Positions 32,417-42,100 of a stretch of DNA of 54,079 bases are shown here, piece by piece. The notes under the pieces were generated by a model that made no database searches, was not told where the DNA came from, and saw nothing but the letters and a program-made list of their open reading frames with translations. Origin of the DNA: Oligoflexus sp. (GTDB taxonomy: Bacteria; Bdellovibrionota_B; Oligoflexia; Oligoflexales; Oligoflexaceae). The stretch covers positions 1 through 54,079 of the forward strand of contig JACMPP010000045.1 of the NCBI GenBank assembly GCA_014377445.1, written 5' to 3'. The first letter of the stretch is position 1. Every line of letters begins with the position of its first letter. The position numbers and the translations under genes are program-made.

Positions 32417-32791
32417 CGGAATCTGGAGCTAAACATCCGATTGAAATAGAATGCGGTGAGGGTTGTGTCTTTGGTCGTTTGGCTGCGGAGGAGATGCTGA
32501 AGCCGAAAGATACACAGTGGTATGGCTATTTTACCAATATTTGGATCGACCCAGCCAATGCTCAGCACATCGTGATTTCCTGCTTTTCAAAAGGCGGGAC
32601 CATCGATTTTCTGGTCTTTGAAACAACGGACGGTGGAAAGAGCTTTCAGTCCATTCGACCGCCGACAGACCCCAATCTTATCCAAGACGAACGGTGGAGT
32701 CAGTCGGGGCAAAAAACTGGCGATCCCTGCCAGAGAAGGCGAAAAGAAGCTGCGAGTCTGGTTGGTGGATCTATCGATGAAAGAGAAATAG
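32407..32791 (+). pseudogene. Frameshifted continuation of the AgmX-tail gene
   Basis: From 32407 another frame is open and codes VAESGAKHPIEIECGEGCVF, then GYFTNIWIDPANAQHIVISC and FLVFETTDGGKSFQSI (a BNR/sialidase-like repeat pattern). There is no credible start codon or ribosome site, and it overlaps the end of the previous gene. Near 32700-32712 (GGGGCAAAAAAC) the coding character moves to yet another frame (KKLAIPAREGEKKLRVWLVD) ending at TAG 32789-32791. Two shifts next to homopolymers suggest a decayed gene, or assembly errors at those runs. Confidence 0.5.
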
Positions 32792-32817
32792 GTCGAAAAA
32801 TTCCCCTGGAAGAGAAG

Positions 32818-32862
32818 AAGCGCCTTGTCGATGCCGAACGGACATCAACAAGGCGCTTTTTA
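32818..32862. terminator. Bidirectional intrinsic terminator
   Basis: AAGCGCCTTGT (32818-32828) pairs with ACAAGGCGCTT (32848-32858), with CGATG/CATC extending the stem inward. It is followed by TTTTT on the plus strand and by CTTCTCTTCC on the minus strand. It lies between the broken gene and the convergent lipoprotein gene. Confidence 0.85.
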
Positions 32863-32873
32863 ATCTCAGAGAA

Positions 32874-33803
32874 TTATTTTACGTCGATGAACTGGCTCCA
32901 GGCCACATCATGGGATTGTGTTGAGCCAGATGCCTTTTGCAAAGCAACGAGGGTCACTTGACAAGTTGTGATGGCTGGAACGGCGGCCCAGGTGTTCAGT
33001 TTGCCAACGAAGGATACGACGCCTGTGGCGCTCACAGTGAATTGTGATTCTTGACGAACAATCTTCTTCTCTGCATTTTCACAGTAGAAACCGATATCAA
33101 ATTCGCCGTCAGTCAAAGGACCTTTGGTCAGTGTGAGATCGCCCGAAACGACGCCTGTTTTGATATCGACAGTGTGTTTGCTGACAAATACCTTGAGACG
33201 TTTGTCTGGAGAAAGTGTCGCTTTGGTCTTGTTGAGCGAAGTAACCGCTCCCGTGGCCTTGGATGTTAGCTTTATCGCTTTATCGTCAAAGCTTGCTACG
33301 GTTTCGTCGCCGGCTGCCTTCGATTTCTTAGCTGAGTAAGCAGCGAATGTTTCGAAAGTTGGGTAGTCACCAGTATGGCCCCAGGCGATGAGGCTTTCTT
33401 TCGCGCAATCGGTTGCAGAAAAAAGCGCTGTTGCCGGGAAAATATGAGTTGATGTAATTTCGATGCCGCTGGAGATGCCGACAGAGCCTTCGATTTCGCA
33501 AGTGCCGAGGTAGAGACCAACGATGGGGCTCGTGAGGGCGGGGTTGGTGCTGCCAGCGGTGCCCGTTCCTGTGCCGGGGCCTCCGGATCCATTACCGGTG
33601 CCTGTCCCAGTACCCTCTGTGCCAGGTGTCGAGCCGTTGCTATTGCCTGTGCCGCTTCCTGGGTTGGACGACGAGTCGGTGGGATCGACTGGATTATTGA
33701 TAGATGTGTTGGGAGCGGCCGGGGTTTTGTCTTCTGATCCCTTTTTTCCGCAAGCGACGCTAGTAAGAGTGAGTAGTGACAAACATATGATAGCTGATTT
33801 CAT
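32874..33803 (-). CDS. Lipoprotein with Ser/Gly/Thr-rich linker
   Basis: 309 aa from ATG 33803. Lipoprotein signal (SAIICLSLLTLTSVAC, Cys19), then about 70 residues of low-complexity linker (NPGSGTGNSNGSTPGTEG and GTGTGTGNG-type repeats), then a beta-rich soluble domain of about 210 residues with three Cys (GTCEIEG; ATDCAKESLIAWG; GFYCENAEKK) and a repeated TLTKG/KVFVSK strand pattern. It is probably exposed on the cell surface or in the periplasm. No family is recognised. A longer upstream frame to 33974 has no ribosome site and disrupts the signal. The repeat-rich linker is a likely length-variable region. Confidence 0.78.
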   Translation of the reverse strand: MKSAIICLSLLTLTSVACGKKGSEDKTPAAPNTSINNPVDPTDSSSNPGSGTGNSNGSTPGTEGTGTGTGNGSGGPGTGTGTAGSTNPALTSPIVGLYLGTCEIEGSVGISSGIEITSTHIFPATALFSATDCAKESLIAWGHTGDYPTFETFAAYSAKKSKAAGDETVASFDDKAIKLTSKATGAVTSLNKTKATLSPDKRLKVFVSKHTVDIKTGVVSGDLTLTKGPLTDGEFDIGFYCENAEKKIVRQESQFTVSATGVVSFVGKLNTWAAVPAITTCQVTLVALQKASGSTQSHDVAWSQFIDVK

Positions 33804-34134
33804 GGAGGGCCCCCTGAGATGTTGGATATTCAGCGTAGCCTTCTGCATGTCTGCTGCCAGGCTCCAAATTCTATAGACCGGCCTAGAAAGCAGTGCTTTA
33901 CCAAAATTGCATATAGCTCGTTTGAATCGGTAAAAAGGGCTTCTGTCAACTCCTTGGACAGGCCTGCCGGGCAAAAATCTTCGTTAATTTAACGGTTTGG
34001 TTTGGGGGCACATCGTTTCTATTAAGGCAATTATTTCGCATAAAATTATTTTTTATTGAGGAGGGAAAGAATTGGGTTTGAAATCCCGATTTATCAGGCG
34101 AGAAGTTGATATAGATTTTTTATTTCGACAGAAG
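33804..34134. other. 331-bp AT-rich gap
   Basis: No confident gene. A strong GAGGAGGG (34058-34065) stands 6 bases before a TTG (34072) that opens a 73-codon plus-strand frame of no recognisable family running antisense to the solute-binding-protein remnant; it may be the start of a lost gene. Confidence 0.35.
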
Positions 34135-34455
34135 TTAATTCGAATTCCAAAAATTGATACGTTTTACCAACATGATGCGAGCTGTTCCGAGGGACCGCGA
34201 CGGATCCGTCGCTGCTCCGAGCTTGGGAAATTCAGCAAGCTCCCGAATAAAGGGAACGTCTCCTCCGCCAATCATGGCATCAATTTTTCCTGAGCGAACA
34301 GATTCGAGGCAATGTCGCCAAGGCAAGACCACGACTTGAATGCTCAAGTCGAGTTCGCGCGCGGCATTATTTATTAGAACCTGCATGGATCCGGGCAGTT
34401 GTGGATCTGGATTGGTATAGGGAATCCAGGGGCGATCGTCGTGAAAAAATACCAC
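34135..34455 (-). pseudogene. Fragment of a periplasmic solute-binding protein (SBP_bac_3 type)
   Basis: 106 codons: RPWIPYTNPDPQLPGSMQVL, the ligand-core DLSIQVVVLPWRHCLESV, then SGKIDAMIGGGDVPFIREL. This is the N-terminal third of the amino-acid-type periplasmic binding fold. Both the signal peptide and the C-terminal two thirds are missing: a stop sits just upstream in frame, and the frame ends in a short unrelated tail. It is therefore a remnant, not a functional transporter component. Confidence 0.65.
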
Positions 34456-34480
34456 GAGTTCTAAATTGGCAATTTAAAGA

Positions 34481-34912
34481 TCAGGCTATTGAGGCTTCCA
34501 CGCCACCGATGATCTTTTCCCAATCGCTTTGAGTGCGTTCGAGATACTTGGGATCGACGCCTCGGTGCGTAAGCGTTAAGAGCGTATGGTCGCCATTGGG
34601 TTCAAAATCGATGGCCACGCGACTGGCGCCCATGGGGAAGCCTTCCATACCCCAGGTAAAGACGAGGCGGTGAGGTCTCCGTATTTCAATATATTCCCCG
34701 ATATGATTGATTTCATTTCCATCTCGCAAATTGACGAAAGAAAATGGGGTGCCGGGAAAAGCTTTCGTCGATACTTTCACGCTTTTATCGCCAGCGGGTA
34801 CCGTAATCCATTTCGCAATTTTTTTGGGATCCAGCCAGGCATCAAAAAGCTGCTCGGACTTGCCCTTGAGGTTGCGATAGATGCGTACAGGTTTCGCGAG
34901 TTCGGTGGCCAT
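34481..34912 (-). CDS. SRPBCC / AHSA1-like domain protein
   Basis: 143 aa from ATG 34912 (AGGA 6 bases upstream). A single START/Bet v1-like domain of the Aha1 C-terminal (AHSA1) family: VRIYRNLKGKSEQLFDAWLD, PKKIAKWITVPAGD, GEYIEIRRPHRLVFTWG, RVAIDFEPNGDHTLLTLTHR and a helix QSDWEKIIGG. It binds a small hydrophobic ligand; the biological role is unknown. It is cytoplasmic, with no partner gene adjacent. Confidence 0.85.
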   Translation of the reverse strand: MATELAKPVRIYRNLKGKSEQLFDAWLDPKKIAKWITVPAGDKSVKVSTKAFPGTPFSFVNLRDGNEINHIGEYIEIRRPHRLVFTWGMEGFPMGASRVAIDFEPNGDHTLLTLTHRGVDPKYLERTQSDWEKIIGGVEASIA

Positions 34913-35071
34913 AACTTTTCCTTTTTCTTCAAACAAGAGGGCGTCGCCTGACATTGTAGTGCTTATCATTAGCGAGCAAGGCCTCAAATATCAAGTGCGA
35001 CTCATTGAAATGAGTCCTTAAGAGGCGTGGGCTGGCCTTCTTTGCCCGCTCGCTCTATAATTCTCAATATT

Positions 35072-35965
35072 ATGAAATGGACACCTCTCGTCGAAGAGTC
35101 GATTTTGACAAAACATCAAATTTGTTTAGCGACCTCGCAGAATTTTTATGAAGGGCTGAGCCGAGCCTTCCGCGATCCCGATTTGACTTTGATCGAGGCT
35201 GATCTATCCCATATTCATTATCTTTTCCCATGGCAACTCACCCTCGCCGCCTGTCTCAAAGTATGGTGTCAGGGTAAGGCTGCATTGAACTTTCACTGGA
35301 ACGAAAGCAAGAAGTATCAACTGGAAATTGCGAGTTATGCGGAGAAAATGGGGCTCTTCGAAGGCATGGATTCGGGCTCGTCCCCCTCGTCACTTTTGCA
35401 AAAACCAGGATTTAATGCCGACAGTTATTTTGAGCTTCATGCGATAGATCGCGATAATGGCACTGAGCTTCTGAGTCAATTGCAGCGCCTTTTGAGTCGC
35501 TTTCCGGACTCCGCTGATCCGATTGCGACACTGCTCTCCGATCTGTCACAAAACATCGTGCATCATTCCGGAGCTCAAGAGGGAAGCGGATGGGGCTATG
35601 TGCAGGCTCAGACTACGGCAGCAAAGCTCCGAATCGCTTTCTGTGACTTTGGTGTGGGTTACTATAAGACCTACCAGAGGCAAAACCTCCTCAACGGTCG
35701 TTCGCCCAAAGAAATCCTTGAAACCTCGCTTGAAAGCGGACCTGGGGATAAGGCCTCAGTCTGCAGTCAAAAGCATGGACTGTCTAAGATATGCGAATTT
35801 TTAAAAAGTCATAAAGGCTGGATGGAAATCTACAGTGACGGCTTGAAGTGCCGTTACGTTTCCGGCAAGAAATCCACGACCGTGCTTGGGTATAGGACCA
35901 AGGGCAGTCTGGTTATTCTTGAGATCCCACTTAAGAAGGCTTCCGCTTCGAGTGAAATGTTTTGA
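35072..35965 (+). CDS. GHKL-type ATPase domain protein
   Basis: About 297 aa. Residues 150-285 carry a histidine-kinase-like ATP-binding fold: N-box LLSDLSQNIVHHSGAQEG, G1 box CDFGVGYYKTY, a Gly-rich lid ESGPGDKAS and KHGLSKICEF, and a final LVILEIPL strand. There is no H-box, membrane segment or receiver domain, so it is not a classical sensor kinase. The N-terminal 130 residues resemble a STAS-like or linking domain (DLTLIEADLSHIHYLFPWQLTLA). It may act like an anti-sigma-type serine kinase or a nucleotide sensor. The start is uncertain: neither ATG 35072 nor GTG 35027 has a well-spaced ribosome site. Confidence 0.7.
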   Translation: MKWTPLVEESILTKHQICLATSQNFYEGLSRAFRDPDLTLIEADLSHIHYLFPWQLTLAACLKVWCQGKAALNFHWNESKKYQLEIASYAEKMGLFEGMDSGSSPSSLLQKPGFNADSYFELHAIDRDNGTELLSQLQRLLSRFPDSADPIATLLSDLSQNIVHHSGAQEGSGWGYVQAQTTAAKLRIAFCDFGVGYYKTYQRQNLLNGRSPKEILETSLESGPGDKASVCSQKHGLSKICEFLKSHKGWMEIYSDGLKCRYVSGKKSTTVLGYRTKGSLVILEIPLKKASASSEMF

Positions 35966-36009
35966 GCAAATAGCTAGAGGCTATCCAGGCTTTCATAGTT
36001 CAGAGGTAC

Positions 36010-37047
36010 ATGATGAAAAGTGAAGATCAGGCTGAGTTGGTTGGGAAGAGAAAGCGTGAGGCCTTGCTCTACAGGGTTGCGATTCTTCTCGTCCTTCTCA
36101 CAGCGGGACTCGTTTATTATTGGATTCATTCACCAACCTATGCCGTTCTTGAATTGGAGCAGTCTATTAAGGACCGCGACCTCGCGACCTTTTACAGCCG
36201 CATTGATTTGAATCGAATCTATGATTCAAGCCTCGATGCCGGAGCTGTTCTTGAGACCGGCAACGACAGCTCCTGGGATGCAATACAGGCTAATATCGGT
36301 GCTGGCGTCAACAAGGTTTTGAAGTCGCAGGTCATGAATTCTGTGAAGCACGATATCGAATTGCAATTTCGTCGCGACGTGAACGCTTCACTTGAAACCA
36401 AATCCCCTACACCCGTTCTCTTTCCCATTTCGATTATGCGCGAATTTTTTGAAGACAGCCAAGGCCTGGTTTTTGGCAAACTTGCGCGTTTGGGAGACAT
36501 TGCGCTGGTAAACGTCGATGTCAGCCTGAAAAAAATGGCTAAGTCCTATCCTTTGACCCTGAAATTGGAGAAGGTCGGAGAATGGAAAGTCACAGGGTTT
36601 GAAGGTCTTGCCTCAAGTCTTTCTCTTTACGAGAAAGATAGGGTCAGCCGCGTGAATGATCACAATGCGAATGTTGAAAGAGAGTTTAAGGATTTGGTGC
36701 CTTTCTTCGGTCAGATCCGTGAGGAACCCAAACTTTTTAAAATTGGGCAGGAATTGAAGTTTGAATTCCTCTTTCAAAATAAAGGCATGAGCCCGCTGGA
36801 TCGCATTGAAGGGGTCTTGACCATCCATAATATCAAGGGAGAGACCGTTTTAAAGGAGGCTTTTTCCGGAGCTGACCTTCATTTGAATCGGAATGAGAAG
36901 AAAGTTTTTCTACTTAGCAAAGATATTGGAGTGCTGGGGGATAAAGTCTCGTTTGCGGATGGGCTGACTCTTCATTTTGAGGTGGAGACGGTTCGTTTTG
37001 AGGACGGAAAGACTCTGCGGATTGTTAAGGGTTATGGGGAGCTTTGA
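36010..37047 (+). CDS. Membrane-anchored protein with DUF2939-like domain
   Basis: 345 aa. A basic cytoplasmic start (KRKREALLYR), one membrane helix at about residues 23-40 (VAILLVLLTAGLVYYW), then an extracytoplasmic part. Its beginning, SPTYAVLELEQSIKDRDLATFYSRIDLNRI, is the DUF2939 pattern (pairs of helices with a D-x-x-F/V-x-x-x-VD motif). The C-terminal half is beta-rich (FEFLFQNKGMSPLDRIEGVL), like a small Ig-like module. Function unknown. AGAGG precedes ATGATG at 36010; the second ATG has better spacing. Confidence 0.75.
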   Translation: MMKSEDQAELVGKRKREALLYRVAILLVLLTAGLVYYWIHSPTYAVLELEQSIKDRDLATFYSRIDLNRIYDSSLDAGAVLETGNDSSWDAIQANIGAGVNKVLKSQVMNSVKHDIELQFRRDVNASLETKSPTPVLFPISIMREFFEDSQGLVFGKLARLGDIALVNVDVSLKKMAKSYPLTLKLEKVGEWKVTGFEGLASSLSLYEKDRVSRVNDHNANVEREFKDLVPFFGQIREEPKLFKIGQELKFEFLFQNKGMSPLDRIEGVLTIHNIKGETVLKEAFSGADLHLNRNEKKVFLLSKDIGVLGDKVSFADGLTLHFEVETVRFEDGKTLRIVKGYGEL

Positions 37048-37049
37048 GG

Positions 37050-37487
37050 GGTTGGGATCCTTTGCGTTGTGTTCGATAAGACGTTTCATCGTCATGCCAT
37101 GGTTTTTTTTAGGATCCTTGATCGTCATGCAGAGCTCACGATCCGATAACTCTGCCAGGCCAAGGAGCGTGGGGCCAGGGCCCATTTAGGAGCACCTGGT
37201 ACTTCCGAGTAGATGTAATTGGCTTCGCGATGACAGGTTTCGCAGCGTTCGCCGACCACGCCGTGATCATTCGCTCCTCTTTGCACATTCATGATGTGAC
37301 GATGGAGATCATCGCCTTGCGTGGGATAGTCGGCGGCCGGATGGCAATTGAGGCATCGCGGATGCTTAAAGACCTTGCTGGCTTCCATGAACGCTGCGAT
37401 GGATCGCTCTTTGTCTTGAGCCCGACTCGCACGACTCGCAAGCAGCGCACTGCTTGTGAGTATTATCGACATGCCGAAAGATTTCAT
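37050..37487 (-). pseudogene. Frameshifted di-haem cytochrome c-like exported protein
   Basis: From ATG 37487: signal peptide (SIILTSSALLASRASRA), then FMEASKVFKHPRCLNCHPAADY and GVVGERCETCHREANY, two CxxCH haem motifs, and SEVPGAPKWALAPRSLAWQ. This frame then stops at 37125. The family sequence continues in the neighbouring frame (LAELSDRELCMTIKDPKKNHGMTM, KRLIEHNAKDP), so one indel near 37150 breaks the gene. The usual C-terminal WGW-type end is replaced by the 3' end of the DUF2939 gene, so it is also truncated. It is a remnant, unless the shift is an assembly error. Confidence 0.7.
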
Positions 37488-37725
37488 GCGTACCTCCTCG
37501 AAACGACTGACTGTGAGTCGAGGATAATCAGAGGGGAGTTTCGAACAACTTGAGTTGCTCAGTTGGGGGTCTCAATAAGGCCTGAAAGCCTTGCTGGATA
37601 AGTATTCGTCAAAAAGACGCTGAACGTTATTCTTGACAATACAGATGCGCGCTGGAGTTTGTCGGATTTTGAAGGAATAATGGTCAATCGTCTGCTGACT
37701 GGAAACTTGAATTGTCTGGAACCCT

Positions 37726-38709
37726 ATGAACTTCGATTCCATGCCTCGTCAAAAACGTCTGACTATCCAAATTCTCTATCTACTAACGGCCGTTTGTTGC
37801 CTATGCCTCACCGTCATTTCCTCGGCCTATGCCCTCGTGCTAGGATTGGTTTTCGGGCTTGGTCTCGGCAATCCATTTTTTAAAACCAGCAAATCCCTTA
37901 CGCATCGATTTCTGACCACAGCCGTAATCGGTTTGGGCCTGGGTATGGATCTTATTAAAGTGGCCAATGTCGGGAGTCAGGGATTTCTATACACCTTGAT
38001 TGGCATCGCCGTGGCTATTGGCTTTGGACTTTTACTGGGTCATCTCTTCAAGACGAATCGCAATACCTCGCTGCTCATCAGTGTGGGTACAGCGATATGC
38101 GGAGGCAGCGCCATCGCCTCCGTCGCTCCTGTGTTGCGCGCGAAGCCTCACGAAATTTCGATCGCCCTCGGCATCGTCTTTCTTTTAAATTCCATCGCTC
38201 TCGTGACTTTCCCCCACATTGGCCACTATTTTCTGATGAGTCAGGAACAGTTCGGACTTTGGGCTGCTCTCGCGATTCATGATACGAGTTCAGTTGTGGG
38301 AGCTTCCATGGCCTACGGAGATCAGGCACTTGCTATTGGAACCACGGTAAAGCTCGCTCGTGCTCTTTGGATCGTGCCCGTTACTTTGCTCATCGGCTTC
38401 ATAGTTTCTCGTCAGGCTTCGCAGTCGGAGGCGCAGGAAGGCAAGCGCAAGTATCCCTGGTTCATCCTAGGCTTCCTGCTGGCGGCCGCGCTTTACACCT
38501 GGGTACCGATGCTGCGAGAGAGCGCCCACGTGCTCGAAATGGGTGCGAAACGTCTTCTCGTGCTGACACTCTTTCTCATCGGTTCCAATATCAGCCGAGA
38601 AGTCTTGCGAGGCATGGGTCTTAAGCCCGTGCTCCAGGGTGTTTCTCTTTGGGTCATCTGTGCCAGTCTTTCGCTCGTCGCCGTTCTTCAGAATTGGATC
38701 CATCTTTAG
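37726..38709 (+). CDS. YeiH-family putative sulfate exporter-type membrane protein
   Basis: 327 aa. About ten hydrophobic segments in two inverted halves. Family marks: GNPFFKTSKSLTHRFLTTAV, IGLGLGMDLIKV, the conserved VGTAICGGSAIASVAPVLRA, ALGIVFLLNSIALVTFPHIG, AIHDTSSVVGASMAYG, TVKLARALWIVP and a C-terminal LFLIGSNISREVLR. This is the UPF0324/YeiH family (putative sulfate exporters). ATG 37726 has a weak GGA; ATG 37741 is an alternative. A TTGACA at about 37634 may be a -35. It is monocistronic; an AGCGC-GCAT-GCGCT hairpin lies just after the stop. Confidence 0.88.
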   Translation: MNFDSMPRQKRLTIQILYLLTAVCCLCLTVISSAYALVLGLVFGLGLGNPFFKTSKSLTHRFLTTAVIGLGLGMDLIKVANVGSQGFLYTLIGIAVAIGFGLLLGHLFKTNRNTSLLISVGTAICGGSAIASVAPVLRAKPHEISIALGIVFLLNSIALVTFPHIGHYFLMSQEQFGLWAALAIHDTSSVVGASMAYGDQALAIGTTVKLARALWIVPVTLLIGFIVSRQASQSEAQEGKRKYPWFILGFLLAAALYTWVPMLRESAHVLEMGAKRLLVLTLFLIGSNISREVLRGMGLKPVLQGVSLWVICASLSLVAVLQNWIHL

Positions 38710-38730
38710 GATGTGAGCGCGCATGCGCTT

Positions 38731-38963
38731 TCACTTACTAATCGCTTTGGCATCGGCAAGAACTTCTGGCCCCCACATCACAACGTTTTGAGAATCGATG
38801 CACTTCAAAACAAACTTCTGAAGATCGGCTGCTCCTTCATTGAGTTTCGGGGCTCATAAGTAACTCCAGCTAGACAGCGGATCCTAGCACGATAGACGTA
38901 GCTTTCAAAGTCGAGGATTCGCTTTTTCGGCGGAATATAAACTTCATAACAAACCAATATCAT
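38731..38963 (-). pseudogene. Frameshifted small gene of unknown family
   Basis: From ATG 38963 the minus strand codes MILVCYEVYIPPKKRILDFE and SYVYRARIRCLAGVTYEPR, then runs into a stop at 38805. In the next frame GAADLQKFVLKCIDSQNVV and MWGPEVLADAKAISK follow to a stop at 38731. Amino-acid character is coding-like across the junction near 38850, so one indel in a roughly 77-residue gene is likely. No family recognised; its ribosome site is weak. Confidence 0.45.
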
Positions 38964-39127
38964 TGCTTTAATCTCGCAAAAATCCGGAATTTACCGGGTC
39001 GAAATTCGATGCTCTGAAGGTAAGTACTCAGATCCTTTCAGCAGGGTGTGGCTGAAAACTATCTGTGAAAACATGGACTAAGACTGGGGAACTTGTTAGT
39101 TTTTGGGTCAAACATTTGGAGTATGAG
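38964..39127. other. Upstream region of the alpha-2-macroglobulin operon
   Basis: AT-rich and must contain the promoter; no confident -35/-10 pair. AATTTACCGGGTCGAAATTCG holds a weak inverted repeat. A GTG at 39065 is in frame with the next gene but lacks a signal-peptide start. Confidence 0.4.
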
Positions 39128-42100
39128 ATGCCCGCGATCTTCATAATTTGGTTTGGTCTCATTAGCAGCGTGAGTTTTGCTCAGTCACAGGAAAGCCTGC
39201 GTTTCACGCCGGATGGGTCGGCGAAACATGTGAGCCAGGTCAGAGCCCATTTTTCCAGTCCGGTCGCCGCCCTTGGCGAGCGCTCGGTCCCCTTCACCAT
39301 AGTCTGTGATGCAGTCGGCGAGGGGCGTTGGGTTACGACCCAGGATTGGATCTTCGACTTCAAGGACGAGTTGCCGGTCGGTAAGTCCTGTACCTACACT
39401 CTGACTTTGACAAAAGATTTGGCTGGCAAGGCGATCATCGCCGAAAATCAATATCGATTTGATACGGGAGGCCCACAAATCATTAAGGTGGACCCTTATC
39501 AAAGTGAATACAATCCGATCGATGAGGAACAACTTTTCATCCTTGAGCTTGACTCGGATGTGGATGAAAATAGTTTAAAGTCCAAGTTATTTTTCGAACT
39601 GCCGCAAATAGCCAACCCCGTTCCGTTCAAATTGTTGACTCGAGAACAGATCGAGAAAGAGAATCCCGAGCTTGGCAAATCGCTTAAGGAACGATCGAAA
39701 CCTTATCTCCTCGTACAGGCTGATTTCCGTCTCCCCTCCGATGCAACGATCAAACTCGTTTGGGACAAAGGCATTAAGACCAAAAACGGAGTGCCGAGTC
39801 GCGAGAGACAGGTCTTTAGCTTCAAGTCACGCAAACCGTTTACAGCGAGCGTGAGCTGCACAAGGGCTACATCCGGATCGGATTGCAGTCCTTTCGATGA
39901 AATATACATCCAGTTCACCGCCACGCCCGCAGCTGAGAATGCTTCTATCGAAGGATTAGCCAAGGATCAGAAAGTTGACAAGTCCGATGCCGATCTCTGG
40001 AAGATCGCGGGGCCCCATGTTCCCGGAGGACATTATAAATTTCAATTCCCTCGGGAATTTAAAGATGATGCCGGGCGCAGTCTGAACAGCAATCACGATC
40101 TTTCCATCAAAGTCGGACAATATCCTCCGCTGATCAAGTTCGATGGAAAATTTGGTATTCTCGAAGCGAAAGCTTCCACCAAGCTCCCTGTTCACCTTCG
40201 AAAGGTCGAACTCGATACCAAGGTGAGGTTGCTCAAAATAGCCAATAATGCAGCGGAGATCGTGAAGTGGCACGCAAAGAATTTGACCAGCGACCATGAC
40301 AAGCCCTTACTCCCTGATAATCTTTCGGGTCGAAGCGAGATAACCCTGCCCCGCACGAATGGGCATGATGCCTTTGAAGTAAGACCCATTCCTTTGCCTG
40401 AGCCAGGTTATTATCAACTCGAAATTTCCAGCGCCGAACTTGGTCAGGCCTATGCTCTGAAACCGATGTACGTCCACTCCCAGGCGCTTGTCACAGATCT
40501 GGCGATCCACTGGAAGCAAACCCATGACAACGCCCTGGTTTGGGTGACCTCCCTTGAGTCTGGTCTACCGGTTCCAGGCGTGGCGATCTCCGTCTACGAT
40601 TGCCAGGTTAAAAATCAGGCTAGCGGTACCACGGGCCGGGACGGAAGCCTTCTCATCCAAAAACACCTGAATAATTCGGGTTGTTCCAAAGTATGGAATG
40701 GTGAGAATGAGTATGGTTCAGAGGGTTTTCTTGTCATGGCCTCGCTCGGTCCGGACAATAGCTTTCTCTTCTCAAACGAAAATCAAGGCATAGAAAGCTG
40801 GCGTTTTGGCCTCGACAGCGATAGCTGGAGCCCCCTGCAGATTCACTCGGTCCTCGACCGAAGTCTATTGCGCGCGGGAGAAACTGTATCCGGATTGAAC
40901 TTCGCCCGTCTTCACAGTCTAAAAGGGTTTGAATTCCCGTCCCAAAACGCCCTCGACAAGACCATAAGTTTTACGCATGTGGGGAGCGGGAAGCGTTTCA
41001 CCGAAAAGCTTAGCTGGGATGCCATGGGTCGCTCCAAATGGACTTGGAAAATCCCTCAGGATGCAGCGCTCGGCAGTTATGAGATCATGATCGACAATAA
41101 GATCACCGGCGAGCTCTGGGTTCGCGAGTTTAAGCTGGCGACGGTAAAGGCGACTCTAAGCGCCGAGGATAAGCGACCGGTCGGGTTGCGCAAAATGAGT
41201 TACAATTTTGATGTGAGTTATCTCAACGGAGGGTCGGCTGGCGATCTTCCCACCAGTTTTAGAGGAGAACTGCAGGTTGCTCCGCTCCCTCAAATCGAAG
41301 GATTTAAGGACTATATCTTCAACAGTGGAATTCGAGATAGCGATGAAATTGAAGGTGAAAAGAAGATTGAAATAAAAGCCATAGTCGGCAAACTCGATGC
41401 GGCCGGGCATGGGAAGGCGACGTTGGAAATCCCTTCTCTCAAAGTCCCCATGCAACTCAGAGCGGAACTGGAGTACCCCGACAGCAACGGGCAACTCAGA
41501 ACCCAGGTGAACGTCCAAATCATCCACCCAGCCGCCCTGCTCCTCGGCTTATCGGCTCCTCGTTCCTGGCCAGCGGCTGGTTCAAAGCAGGTCTTTAATG
41601 GAGTTCTATTGGACCTGGATGGAAAAGCTTACCAGGGCGAAGTGAAAGTCTCGCGATATAAGAAAAACATCCTTTCCCATAGAAGACGCTCGATCGGCGG
41701 GACCTATACGTATCAACATAAAGTCACGCTCGGCGACGAAGTCAAAGTTTGTGATCTCATGTCAAATGGCGATGGTCGCTTTGAATGTCCTATCGATGTC
41801 CCTGAGGCGGGAAGTTATGTCGTTCGAGCTGAAGCCAAGGATGCTTCAGGGCGGATCATTACAACTGAGAATGAACTGTGGGCCTCCGGAAGCCAGTACT
41901 GGTATAAAGCCGACGATAACGATCGGATCGATTTGATTCCAGAGAAGAAGCAATATGAGCCTGGCGAAACAGCGAAGATCCTGATCAAAGCCCCATTCGC
42001 CTCAGGCACCATCCTCTATACGACCGAGCGCGAAGGTATCGAACACTATGAGGTGAAAACGTTCAATGCCAAGAATCCCTTTATCGAAGTGCCGATTCAA

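Noticed and set aside
32479-32961. 160-aa plus-strand frame taken as one gene
   Set aside because: Its 3' part runs through a terminator hairpin and antisense to the lipoprotein gene; coding character moves to another frame near 32705.
34072-34293. 73-codon plus-strand frame with TTG start behind GAGGAGGG
   Set aside because: The ribosome site is excellent but the frame is antisense to a recognisable solute-binding-protein fragment and has no family; kept only as a note in the gap.
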